A stretch of DNA of 40,568 nt from Candidatus Kerfeldbacteria bacterium (GTDB taxonomy: Bacteria; Patescibacteriota; Patescibacteriia; UBA9570; XYC2-FULL-38-9): positions 1 through 40,568 of the forward strand of contig JAHBAR020000039.1 of NCBI GenBank assembly GCA_018500015.2, read 5' to 3'. The notes below the pieces were generated by a model. It saw nothing but the letters and a program-made list of their open reading frames with translations. It was not told the DNA's origin and ran no database searches. A program made the translations under genes and the position numbers. This document shows positions 31,370 through 38,774 of the stretch, one piece after another. The number at the start of each line of letters is the position of its first letter. Within the stretch, counting starts at the first letter, position 1.

Positions 31370-32140
31370 TTATACAGGACGTAATGTACCGGCAAACACT
31401 TGCCACGCAAGAAGTGATTTAGCAACAAGACTCATAATGATGTAGACTTTTTCGCCATAGGTATATTCCTTCCACTTGCCTACTTTCTTGTACTGCAACA
31501 CCATGTTCACAGCAAATGAATTGAAGAATACAAACATAGAAAAGAAAATCCAGTACACAAATGCAGGCGCTTTCATGTCACCTTCACCAGCAAACGCTAA
31601 ATACAAAGAGATAGCAATCCATGGCACAATGCCGGCAATACAACCAAAGATATATGAGGTCCAGTTTGTCTTCTTCGTTGATTGATTGTGGAGCTCCATC
31701 ATCCAACCAAACAAAATCATCATCGCGTTGAGCGCAAACATCAGCATCAAGGCAATGGCATCATACATTCCAGTGAGCATCGCAATGACCACAATCATGA
31801 GAGACGAGCTCAAGGAATATTCAATCCAACGGGCAAAATTTGCGCCATTCTTCAAATTTTTTACGTACCACTCGTATATACGAGGTAATGATACTACTAA
31901 GTGCGCTAATGCAGAGAGCGCAAGGAAGCCAGCCACGAGTGGGCCAACACGAACTAGTGTCCACTGTTGTAAGTCAGGCGCCAACTGACCCGATTGTGAA
32001 TTGAACTCAACAAATGCCGTAGTAAGCGGCAATGAAAAATCATTACTGAGCATAAACATGCTCACGGCCTGGATCGCATGAAAGAAGAACATGACGATAT
32101 TCCAACGTCGTAAATGTGTGTAAGTTTTTTCGTTGAGCAT
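31370..32140 (-). CDS. Heliorhodopsin
   Basis: A 256-residue, seven-helix retinal protein of the heliorhodopsin family, which sits inverted in the membrane (N-terminus inside) and is thought to sense light rather than pump ions. Diagnostic segments: RWIEYSLSSSLMIVVIAMLTGMYD in helix 3 with the counterion Glu107, IFGCIAGIVPWIAI in helix 5, NSFAVNMVLQYKKVGKW in helix 6, and SLVAKSLLAWQVFAGTL in helix 7 with the retinal-binding Lys241 and Ser237. These numbers coincide with the prototype 48C12; His80 also matches. No retinal-synthesis gene is in the window. The gene is divergent from an uncharacterised gene and followed by the proS remnant. Confidence 0.95.
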   Translation of the reverse strand: MLNEKTYTHLRRWNIVMFFFHAIQAVSMFMLSNDFSLPLTTAFVEFNSQSGQLAPDLQQWTLVRVGPLVAGFLALSALAHLVVSLPRIYEWYVKNLKNGANFARWIEYSLSSSLMIVVIAMLTGMYDAIALMLMFALNAMMILFGWMMELHNQSTKKTNWTSYIFGCIAGIVPWIAISLYLAFAGEGDMKAPAFVYWIFFSMFVFFNSFAVNMVLQYKKVGKWKEYTYGEKVYIIMSLVAKSLLAWQVFAGTLRPV

Positions 32141-32170
32141 GTTGTTACATTTTATTTACTTTCTATATGC

Positions 32171-32179
32171 TATAGTATA
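32171..32179. promoter_or_regulatory. Overlapping divergent -10 boxes for heliorhodopsin and its neighbour
   Basis: TATAGTATA reads as TATAGT on the plus strand (32171-32176; 18 bases before the ATG at 32195) and as TATACT on the minus strand (32179-32174; about 33 bases before the ATG at 32140). The two promoters overlap, so the genes cannot be transcribed independently at the same moment. The -35 boxes are weak on both strands. Confidence 0.45.
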
Positions 32180-32194
32180 CACATATTTTTTAAT

Positions 32195-33211
32195 ATGAAA
32201 AATCCTCATTCTTCTCAATTTATAAAAGGCGTTGAGCGACTCATACGACCTGCTGATGTTACCGCCATTTCATTTTTAAATACACTGACACGGCGTCTGC
32301 CTGTCCAAATGCAAAAAAAACTCATGTCGAATGCCGCAAAAGATACTCCTCACATGGGTTTTGTTGTTGAACCATACGCTTTTTTCCTATGCTATCCAAT
32401 TATCGATATTCAGCGTGCTCAAGCTCTCATACCGGATGATTACAAAATCATAAAAACGAAAATTTTTTCTGACGATGAGCCAAATTACTACGTTCTTTTT
32501 GGTTGCTTTACAGCGCATACGAGTGCTTTTTGGGGCAGTCGCATTGAAATGTACGTTATCGCTGAACATACTAAAACGAAAATGCTGAGCTGGATCATTG
32601 TTGATTATGATACGAATACAAATAGTTTCGATCCTGCGCACGGATTAATTTCTGGAAACTGTAGCGACTCAGTTGTAACAACACGCTTCGATGGACGAGT
32701 CGTTGTCGACATGAAACGCGATGATGGATCGCGGCGACTGAGTGTGGAGGCTGATATTACACAAGGCAAAATGAATCCACTCGATCAGAGACTGTGGCTT
32801 GAGGGTAACTTGTCCATCGATTACGGAAAGAAACTACGTGATAATGCAACACACTCTTTTGGATTAACATTTCATCCTGAGGAAGTATCGTATGCACTTC
32901 GCATTCCTGTAGATGCGGTTTCTATTGAACACAATGATTGGCATGCTGACATCATCGCTTCAACACCAACACAAGTGGCATGCTTCCCCTACGCGCAACA
33001 TTTTGTAACCGACAGCGTTCCTCAAGGCAAAATGATTCGTAATGAAGCAGAGTTACGCGCAACAGTCGACGCATTTGGTGACATGCATAATGTAAGACAA
33101 TTTTCCGCGCAACCAATAAAAAAACAGATTGTCATCGGCTGGTTGATATCTACAACACTCTCAACAGCTGCGATTCTTTTTCTCATCATTCACTTCATCG
33201 CTGCACACTGA
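32195..33211 (+). CDS. Uncharacterised protein, acetoacetate decarboxylase-like fold possible, C-terminal membrane anchor
   Basis: 338 residues from ATG 32195; the frame is open upstream but would run through the promoter. The body has PYAFFLCYPIIDIQRAQALIPDDYKI, then YVLFGCFTAHTSAFWGSRIEMYVIAE, WIIVDYDTNTNSFDPAHG, LDQRLWLEGNLSIDYG, and a final helix IVIGWLISTTLSTAAILFLIIHF that would anchor it in the membrane. The 'A-ALIPDDY...GSRIEMYVIA' pattern recalls the acetoacetate decarboxylase/DUF2071-like superfamily; I am not sure. A catalytic Lys typical of the decarboxylase is not identified. It is divergent from heliorhodopsin across 54 bases, which suggests shared control. Confidence 0.6.
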   Translation: MKNPHSSQFIKGVERLIRPADVTAISFLNTLTRRLPVQMQKKLMSNAAKDTPHMGFVVEPYAFFLCYPIIDIQRAQALIPDDYKIIKTKIFSDDEPNYYVLFGCFTAHTSAFWGSRIEMYVIAEHTKTKMLSWIIVDYDTNTNSFDPAHGLISGNCSDSVVTTRFDGRVVVDMKRDDGSRRLSVEADITQGKMNPLDQRLWLEGNLSIDYGKKLRDNATHSFGLTFHPEEVSYALRIPVDAVSIEHNDWHADIIASTPTQVACFPYAQHFVTDSVPQGKMIRNEAELRATVDAFGDMHNVRQFSAQPIKKQIVIGWLISTTLSTAAILFLIIHFIAAH

Positions 33212-33273
33212 GTAGTATGCTTCTATGACTCTAATGATGATGGCATAATTGATTCGTATAATTAAATCTAATT

Positions 33274-33681
33274 ATGAAAACCACCCTGTTACTTCTTGCG
33301 TGTTGCTTCATCCTCTTGGGCGCAACTCAAGTTCACGCAGCAACCAAATTTTCACTCGTAGAGTTTAAGTACGACGCCGACGGAAACGATAACTATAACC
33401 GTAACGGAGAGTACGTGACATTAAAGAACATCTCCGGTAAGACCTTAAATCTGAAAAACTGGATAGTGACTGATAATGGCTCCCATAGCCTCACTCTTCC
33501 AGAGATAAAGTTAAAGAAGAATAAAAAAATCACTATCTACACTGGCGAAGGTACAAACGTAACGACTGGTTCACCAAAGAAAGTCTACTGGGGTAACGGC
33601 TGGGGGTTATGGAATAATGATCACGACAAGCTAACGGTGAAGAACAAGAAAGGCAAAACTGTATTTAGCTATGCATACTGA
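33274..33681 (+). CDS. Secreted lamin-tail-domain protein
   Basis: 135 residues. Residues 1-22 are a signal peptide (basic start, Leu-rich core, AHA-type cleavage site at VHA|AT). The rest matches a lamin-tail (LTD) fold: EFKYDADGNDNYNRNGEYVTLKNISGKTLNLKNWIVTDNGSHSLTLP, KNKKITIYTGEG, then YWGNGWGLWNNDHDKLTVKN. This Ig-like fold is common in bacterial surface or secreted proteins and may bind DNA or other polymers. No Cys in the mature part. It stands alone with a terminator seven bases after its stop codon. Confidence 0.85.
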   Translation: MKTTLLLLACCFILLGATQVHAATKFSLVEFKYDADGNDNYNRNGEYVTLKNISGKTLNLKNWIVTDNGSHSLTLPEIKLKKNKKITIYTGEGTNVTTGSPKKVYWGNGWGLWNNDHDKLTVKNKKGKTVFSYAY

Positions 33682-33687
33682 AACGAT

Positions 33688-33716
33688 AAAACTCCTCGTT
33701 ACGAACGGGGAGTTTT
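33688..33716. terminator. Bidirectional terminator after the lamin-tail gene
   Basis: AAAACTCCTCGTT (33688-33700) pairs with AACGGGGAGTTTT (33704-33716) over a three-base loop, 13 pairs with one G-T. T-tracts on both strands suit the convergent DUF305-like gene as well. Confidence 0.85.
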
Positions 33717-33719
33717 ATT

Positions 33720-34181
33720 TTACTGCAAAGCGTTGAGCTTTTGTTTCATTTCCTCTATCTCTTTTTGTTGACTGGTGGTGATCCTGCTACATAGGTCAAG
33801 AATATCATGATCTTGAATTTCTACCTGTTCACACATTAAGATAGCGCTCGCATGGTGAGAAATCATGGAACGCAAAAACTGCTTATCTGAAATACCTATC
33901 TGATAGCGAATAGCAAACCAGCTACCCAATAAAATAACAGCGCTTCCAACAACAATAGCGGCGTTTGCCTTTTTGTTTGGGTACATTGAATACATTAACC
34001 CAATTTCAATAATAGCCATTACAGCAACCATTAATAAAGCCATATATATTTGGTTGAAACTGTGATACACATTGCTCCATGTGTTCACCATTGCGTACAT
34101 AAAAATATACATTGCTACAAAGGAAAGGAAGAGCATAGCGAAAAAGCGCCAATAGTGATTGTGACTATGTTCGTTCTTCAT
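33720..34181 (-). CDS. DUF305-like protein with membrane helices, linked to copper module
   Basis: 153 residues from ATG 34181. The N-terminus is His-rich (NEHSHNHYWR), followed by membrane helices at about 14-36, 42-62 and 70-95. The C-terminal part has DKQFLRSMISHHASAILMCEQ and DLCSRITTSQQKEIEEMKQKL, the DUF305 pattern (M..HH..A..M, Q..EI..M). Members often accompany copper and other metal-resistance genes. Met/His/Cys residues could bind metal. It is transcribed away from csoR across the CsoR operator, so the same repressor probably controls it. Confidence 0.75.
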   Translation of the reverse strand: MKNEHSHNHYWRFFAMLFLSFVAMYIFMYAMVNTWSNVYHSFNQIYMALLMVAVMAIIEIGLMYSMYPNKKANAAIVVGSAVILLGSWFAIRYQIGISDKQFLRSMISHHASAILMCEQVEIQDHDILDLCSRITTSQQKEIEEMKQKLNALQ

Positions 34182-34211
34182 ATGTATATATGACATGCTA
34201 TGGATACACAT

Positions 34212-34239
34212 TTGACACTATACCCCATAGGGGTATACT
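34212..34239 (+). promoter_or_regulatory. csoR promoter with an embedded CsoR operator
   Basis: TTGACA (34212-34217), a 16-base spacer and TATACT (34234-34239). Between and overlapping the -10 box is the perfect palindrome TATACCCCATAGGGGTATA (34219-34237), the G/C-tract type of site bound by CsoR. Occupancy would block RNA polymerase, and copper would release it. The csoR ATG at 34249 is nine bases beyond the -10, so the leader is at most a few bases. Confidence 0.8.
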
Positions 34240-34248
34240 ACCTCACAT

Positions 34249-34527
34249 ATGATTCATGACCTACCTCACGCAACAAAAAAGCAACTCCTTCGCCGCCTTA
34301 AGATTATCGAAGGACAAGTCCGTGGCCTCCAACAAATGATTGAGCAAGACACCTATTGCATCGATGTCATCACACAAAGCTCTGCAGTGAAGCAAGCTCT
34401 CTCCCGTATTGAGGATGTCCTCATGGAAAATCACCTTGCCACATGCGTCGTTCATCAAATGCACAGCGGCAAAGAAGACAAAGCAAAAGATGAAATTCTT
34501 AAGGTATATCGATTAAAACGTAAATAA
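34249..34527 (+). CDS. csoR: CsoR-family copper-sensing repressor
   Basis: 92 residues, the all-helical CsoR/RcnR fold. The Cu(I) ligands are all present: Cys37 in DTYCIDVI, His62 in MENHLATC and Cys66, giving the C-H-C triad of true CsoR. The RLKIIEGQVRGLQQMIE segment is the family signature. It would repress the csoR-copA-HMA/UreH-cupredoxin operon by binding the operator at 34219-34237, and leave DNA when Cu(I) binds. It lies three bases before copA. Confidence 0.95.
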   Translation: MIHDLPHATKKQLLRRLKIIEGQVRGLQQMIEQDTYCIDVITQSSAVKQALSRIEDVLMENHLATCVVHQMHSGKEDKAKDEILKVYRLKRK

Positions 34528-34530
34528 TTT

Positions 34531-36825
34531 ATGCCACATACGTCTACATACCCAGTCAAAGGAATGCACTGTGCATCCTGTTCGTACACAATCCAGAAAG
34601 CGCTCAAGAAAATCCCTGGTGTTCAAGAAGCTGAAGTCAACTATGGCACAGAAACAGCAAAAGTGACGTTCGATGAACAGTCAGCGAATCCGGAACAGTT
34701 TGCATCTACGGTGAAAGACTTAGGCTACACACTAGTGTTACCAAAACCAACTCCTGTAATGCAACATGCTGGCCACAACATGGCAGGTGAGGACCACTCC
34801 ATGCACACTGGCGTGAATGAATCCAAGCAAGAAAAACTACAAGAGCTTGCGAAATTGCGTGGTCATATATGGACTCTTCTTCCACTTGCTATTTTCAGTA
34901 TTGTCGTCATGACATGGGACGTTTTGATTACCGTGGGTACTCTGCCTGAGATGCCGTATACACTCAAGGAGTTTATCCATCACCTACTGCCGATTCTTGC
35001 AACATACACACTCTTCGTCGTTGGAAAACCATACTTAGTCGGGGTCTATCGCTTCATTCGTCATGGGAGAGCAAACATGGATACGCTTATCGGTATTGGG
35101 ACAAGCGTGGCATTCATCTACAGCTTTCTCATTACGGCGTTTGAGGATGTATTCAAGCCCTATCTTGATGTTGAACACACATACTACGATGTAACAATCG
35201 TCGTAATTGCGTTTATTACACTTGGGAAATTTCTTGAAGCGCGTTCCAAATTACGCACTGGCGACGCTATTGAAAAGCTCCTCAATCTCCAAGCAAAAAC
35301 TGCCCTTGTTATTCGTGATGGAAAAGAAATGGATATTCCTGTGGATCAAGTTGTCCATGGTGATCTCATAAAAATTAAACCGGGTACAAAGATTCCTGTA
35401 GACGGTGTGGTGACTGAAGGAAGCTCATATGTTGATGAAGCCACGGTGACTGGTGAACCGACACCTGTCGAGAAAACCACTGGCGACACAGTCGTCTCTG
35501 GAACACTCAATACCAATGGAGTGTTTACATTCAAGGCAACAAAGGTTGGTTCCGAAACCTTCTTGGCAAACATCATTAAGATGGTGCAAAACGCCCAAGG
35601 GAGTAAAGCACCGATCCAAGGGCTTGCCGACAAGGTATCTGCCATTTTTGTACCAACGGTACTCATCATCGCTGCTGTTACTCTCACTATCTGGCTGGTT
35701 GCGGGGTCGCCTATCCTTGGTTTCTCTCAAGCCCTTTCATACGGATTACTCTGCTTCATTGGCATATTGGTCATCGCGTGCCCATGTGCGTTAGGTCTTG
35801 CAACACCTACAGCAATCATTGTCGGTGTTGGTCATGGTGCGTCCGAAGGCATTCTCATTAAAGATGCGGCTACACTTGAAAAACTCGCTGCTGTACAAAT
35901 CGTTGCACTGGATAAAACAGGAACGATTACCGCAGGCAAACCACAAGTGGTCACTGCCGCCGATGATACAGCGATGGCACTGCTCACTTCGTTGGAACGC
36001 AATTCTGAACATCCACTCGCCCATGCCATTTTCACTTATGCAAAAGAGCATCACCTGCCTCTCTCAACGGTGACCAACTTTACGAGCCATAAAGGCAAGG
36101 GTGTGCAAGGGGCAATCGACGGCAAAACATACTTTGCAGGCAATAGCCAATTCATGAAAGATAACGATGTCACATTTGATGAGACTTCTATCACTGAAGC
36201 TACCAAAAAAGGACAGACGCCCGTACTCCTCGCCAGTGAGGGAAAAGTGATTGGAACAGTGATGATTGCGGACGTTATCAAACCCAACGCAAAAGAATCT
36301 ATTGATGCGTTGCATGCGCTTGGTTTGAAGACCATACTGTTGACCGGTGATCATGAAAATACTGCCCACGCTATTGCTCAAGAGGTGGGTATTGATACCG
36401 TGAAAGCTGGCGTATTACCAGAAGATAAATTGAACTACATTAAAGAGTTGCAGAAAAACGGCCAGCGAATCGCCATGATTGGCGACGGCGTTAACGACGC
36501 GCCTGCACTTGCACAGTCAGATGTTGGCGTTGCCATGGGCACTGGGACAGATGTGGCTATTGAGTCTGCTGGCATCACCTTGCTGCATGGAGACTTAAGC
36601 AAGCTCGTGCGTGCTATTCGATTGTCTCGTGCAACACTACGCGGCATCAAACAAAACCTGTTCTGGGCATTTATCTACAATATGATCGGCATTCCGCTTG
36701 CAGCAGGCGTGTTCTTTCCATTATTTGGATGGTTGCTCTCTCCAGTGTTTGCCGGAGCGGCAATGGCGCTTTCAAGTGTATCGGTGATCTCAAATTCGCT
36801 GCGTCTTAAACGCGTCAAATTGTAA
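34531..36825 (+). CDS. copA: Cu(I)-exporting P1B-type ATPase CopA
   Basis: 764 residues. An N-terminal heavy-metal-binding domain has GMHCASC (Cys14, Cys17). It is followed by a His/Met-rich linker (about 72-95, MQHAGHNMAGEDHSMHTG) that could bind copper. Eight membrane helices surround CPC in ACPCALGLATPTA (about residue 416). The TGE motif is VTGEPTPVEK, phosphorylation site DKTGTIT (about 461), nucleotide-binding SEHPLAHAI and GDGVNDAPAL. It expels Cu(I) from the cytoplasm. It is in the csoR operon with three-base and four-base gaps. Confidence 0.96.
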   Translation: MPHTSTYPVKGMHCASCSYTIQKALKKIPGVQEAEVNYGTETAKVTFDEQSANPEQFASTVKDLGYTLVLPKPTPVMQHAGHNMAGEDHSMHTGVNESKQEKLQELAKLRGHIWTLLPLAIFSIVVMTWDVLITVGTLPEMPYTLKEFIHHLLPILATYTLFVVGKPYLVGVYRFIRHGRANMDTLIGIGTSVAFIYSFLITAFEDVFKPYLDVEHTYYDVTIVVIAFITLGKFLEARSKLRTGDAIEKLLNLQAKTALVIRDGKEMDIPVDQVVHGDLIKIKPGTKIPVDGVVTEGSSYVDEATVTGEPTPVEKTTGDTVVSGTLNTNGVFTFKATKVGSETFLANIIKMVQNAQGSKAPIQGLADKVSAIFVPTVLIIAAVTLTIWLVAGSPILGFSQALSYGLLCFIGILVIACPCALGLATPTAIIVGVGHGASEGILIKDAATLEKLAAVQIVALDKTGTITAGKPQVVTAADDTAMALLTSLERNSEHPLAHAIFTYAKEHHLPLSTVTNFTSHKGKGVQGAIDGKTYFAGNSQFMKDNDVTFDETSITEATKKGQTPVLLASEGKVIGTVMIADVIKPNAKESIDALHALGLKTILLTGDHENTAHAIAQEVGIDTVKAGVLPEDKLNYIKELQKNGQRIAMIGDGVNDAPALAQSDVGVAMGTGTDVAIESAGITLLHGDLSKLVRAIRLSRATLRGIKQNLFWAFIYNMIGIPLAAGVFFPLFGWLLSPVFAGAAMALSSVSVISNSLRLKRVKL

Positions 36826-36829
36826 GCAT

Positions 36830-37864
36830 ATGGTAGAAACAAGCATTCGTACTCATACATTCTATGTAAAAGGCATGCACTGTCCTTCATGCGTTGTACT
36901 CACTGAAGACAAGCTCACTGAGGTCACAACCGTTCATGGAGCAAAGGCAAGCCTTGCAGAATTGTCCGTAACAGTGACTGGCGACTTTGGTGACAAGGCA
37001 GTGGAACAACTTGCTACGGAACTCAGCCAACCGCTTATTCCACACGGATATTCATTGCAACTGACAAAACCAAAGGCAACAATCCGCTGGCAAGATTTCA
37101 AATATGCTCTCCCCCTTGCACTCTGTGCGATTGCGCTCTTTATCGCCCTACAAAAATTGGGCATTGTGAACTTCGTCCGCTCTGGAAATACTGGTTACGG
37201 TACTGCATTTATTGTTGGCATTATTGCGTCGTTATCAACCTGCATGGCGGTTGTGGGTGGGCTTGTGTTATCGCTTTCAGCTTCGTATAGCAAAGCAGGC
37301 AAACGCGTCGTTCCACAAATGCTGTTTCATGCTGGTCGCCTTGCTTCCTTCTTTGTGCTTGGTGGGGTTATTGGTGTTCTTGGCAAGAACGTACAGCTGA
37401 ATACAACCGGTATATTTGTACTCGATGTGGTGATCGGAATTGTGCTGCTCATTTTGGGCATCAACTTACTAAACATCTTCCCATGGATGCAGCGCTGGCA
37501 ACTCGCATTACCAAAGGGGTTATCACAACGGCTGTTGGGTGTGCAAAAACTTAACTCGACTGTCACTCCCGTTCTTGTTGGAGCAATCACGTTTTTCCTT
37601 CCATGCGGGTTCACACAATCGATGCAAATCTACGCACTGTCTACGGGGAGTTTCATTACTGGCGCACTCACTATGTTGAGTTTTGCACTTGGCACGCTCC
37701 CCGTACTTTCGCTGCTGAGCTTCTCATCATTCAAGATACAAAAACCAGAAACACAAAGCGTCTTCTTCAAAACAGCTGGCCTCGTGGTTATGTTCTTCGC
37801 CGTATTCAACCTGCTTGCTGGCTTGGTCGTGCTCGGAGTTATTCCACCAATTTTGAATATATAA
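36830..37864 (+). CDS. HMA-domain fused to UreH/DsbD-like membrane protein
   Basis: 344 residues. Residues 1-80 form a heavy-metal-associated domain with KGMHCPSC (Cys19, Cys22). After a linker, six helices (about 93-112, 125-150, 165-188, 195-215, 248-270, 280-345) form a UreH/DsbD_2-like module with STCMAVVGGLVLSLSAS and FFLPCGFTQSMQIYALSTGS; the paired Cys in these motifs recall DsbD electron-transfer proteins. It probably moves copper or reducing power across the membrane. It is four bases after copA and 15 before the cupredoxin gene. Confidence 0.85.
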   Translation: MVETSIRTHTFYVKGMHCPSCVVLTEDKLTEVTTVHGAKASLAELSVTVTGDFGDKAVEQLATELSQPLIPHGYSLQLTKPKATIRWQDFKYALPLALCAIALFIALQKLGIVNFVRSGNTGYGTAFIVGIIASLSTCMAVVGGLVLSLSASYSKAGKRVVPQMLFHAGRLASFFVLGGVIGVLGKNVQLNTTGIFVLDVVIGIVLLILGINLLNIFPWMQRWQLALPKGLSQRLLGVQKLNSTVTPVLVGAITFFLPCGFTQSMQIYALSTGSFITGALTMLSFALGTLPVLSLLSFSSFKIQKPETQSVFFKTAGLVVMFFAVFNLLAGLVVLGVIPPILNI

Positions 37865-37879
37865 ATTTACATATCTTTT

Positions 37880-38263
37880 ATGAAGTACGTTATTGGTATC
37901 GTCGTCGGCATTACAACACTCTTTGTTGCACTTATGGTGCTCATTCCTAATCAAAAAGGTTCAGCTGCGGACGGAAGCAACGTTACCGTAGAAAACGGGG
38001 TGCAAATTATTGACCTCACAGCAAAAGGTGGATATTCACCAAACAAAACAGTTGCAAAGGCTGGCATGCCAACGAAGCTTGAGGTGGCAACCGATGGCAC
38101 ATTTGATTGTTCTTCCACAATACTCATTCCTTCCCTCTCTGTTACAAAACAATTGCCATCCTCTGGCACAACAGAAGTCGACCTTGGTACACCTCAGGTT
38201 GGTTCGCTCAATGGCACCTGTGGAATGGGAATGTATCGCTTCGAAATTGATTTTCAGGGGTAA
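37880..38263 (+). CDS. Membrane-anchored cupredoxin-like protein
   Basis: 127 residues. An N-terminal helix (about 2-24) serves as a signal anchor. The outward domain resembles Cupredoxin_1/EfeO-like folds: GGYSPNKTVAKAGMPTKLEV, DCSSTILIPSLSV (Cys about 75) and NGTCGMGMYRFEIDF with Cys and two Met at the end. The Cys-x-Met-x-Met pattern at the copper-binding loop suggests Cu(I) binding outside the cell. It is the last gene of the csoR operon and may take the copper that CopA exports. Confidence 0.85.
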   Translation: MKYVIGIVVGITTLFVALMVLIPNQKGSAADGSNVTVENGVQIIDLTAKGGYSPNKTVAKAGMPTKLEVATDGTFDCSSTILIPSLSVTKQLPSSGTTEVDLGTPQVGSLNGTCGMGMYRFEIDFQG

Positions 38264-38338
38264 GAAAGATTTGTGCCATTCGCACCACAATCGCGCCCAG
38301 AGGATTTTACCCCAAACTAGGAGACTGATACGAAAAAC

Positions 38339-38367
38339 AAAATCCCTCGCGCGTAACGAGGGATTTT
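38339..38367. terminator. Terminator after the copper operon
   Basis: AAAATCCCTCG (38339-38349) pairs with CGAGGGATTTT (38357-38367), an 11-bp stem and seven-base loop. It lies about 75 bases beyond the cupredoxin stop codon. A weaker hairpin (TGAGGT/ACCTCA) follows nearby. Confidence 0.75.
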
Positions 38368-38414
38368 GAGGCTCTGAGGTTAATAGGTCACCTCAGGAAC
38401 TTTTTGATATCAAG

Positions 38415-38611
38415 CTGGGGAAAAGGAATTCGGCTTCGCCTCTCCTCGCCTTCCGGCTCGTCGGGCTAGCCACCGCCTCGCACAAAAAGGGATTCCTGCT
38501 CACCCGATTCTTAGCGACCACTACGTGGTTCCCGCTAAGAATCTCCTTCGCAGCCTGGCTTTTCAAAAATCTGCCACAGGCAGTTTTTTGAAATAGCCTT
38601 CAAATCCCTTT
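38415..38611. repeat. Palindromic element with a copy of the tRNA-Gln 3' end
   Basis: CTGGGGAAAAGGAATTCGG at 38415-38433 matches 17 of 19 bases of the tRNA-Gln 3' end at 38665-38683. Next comes a GC-rich stretch of small hairpins, then an inverted-repeat block bounded by AAAGGGATT (38486-38494) and AATCCCTTT (38603-38611). Within that block are two hairpins: GATTCTTAGCG/CGCTAAGAATC (38506-38543) and TTTCAAAAATCTGCC/GGCAGTTTTTTGAAA (38561-38593). No gene is seen. It may be a relic of integration at the tRNA gene or a mobile palindromic repeat. Confidence 0.5.
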
Positions 38612-38622
38612 GTCTCACTTTC

Positions 38623-38662
38623 TGTACAATAAAAAATCCCTGACGGGATCTTTTATTGTACA
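38623..38662. terminator. Terminator of tRNA-Gln
   Basis: TGTACAATAAAA...ATCCC and GGGATCTTTTATTGTACA form a long stem with a short loop, just downstream of the tRNA 3' end on the minus strand. A/T-rich flanks allow termination in either direction. Confidence 0.75.
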
Positions 38663-38664
38663 TA

Positions 38665-38735
38665 CTGGGGAAAAGGGATTCGAACCCCTGATGGTGGGAC
38701 CAGAACCCACTGCCTTACCGCTTGGCTATTCCCCA
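38665..38735 (-). tRNA. tRNA-Gln (anticodon CUG)
   Basis: 71 bases fold as a cloverleaf. The acceptor stem TGGGGAA pairs with TTCCCCA, the anticodon stem GTGGG/CCCAC holds the loop TTCTGGT with anticodon CTG, and the T arm AGGGG-TTCGAAT-CCCTT is standard. The discriminator is G, as in bacterial tRNA-Gln. CCA is not encoded. The U-A first acceptor pair is also a Gln feature. Confidence 0.95.
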
Positions 38736-38774
38736 TCAATGCAGAGCTGAGAGTATCAAAACCCTCACACTCCG

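Noticed and set aside
31206-31445. Plus-strand frame opposite the proS remnant and heliorhodopsin end
   Set aside because: It is antisense to the recognisable synthetase remnant and heliorhodopsin C-terminus and shows no domain.
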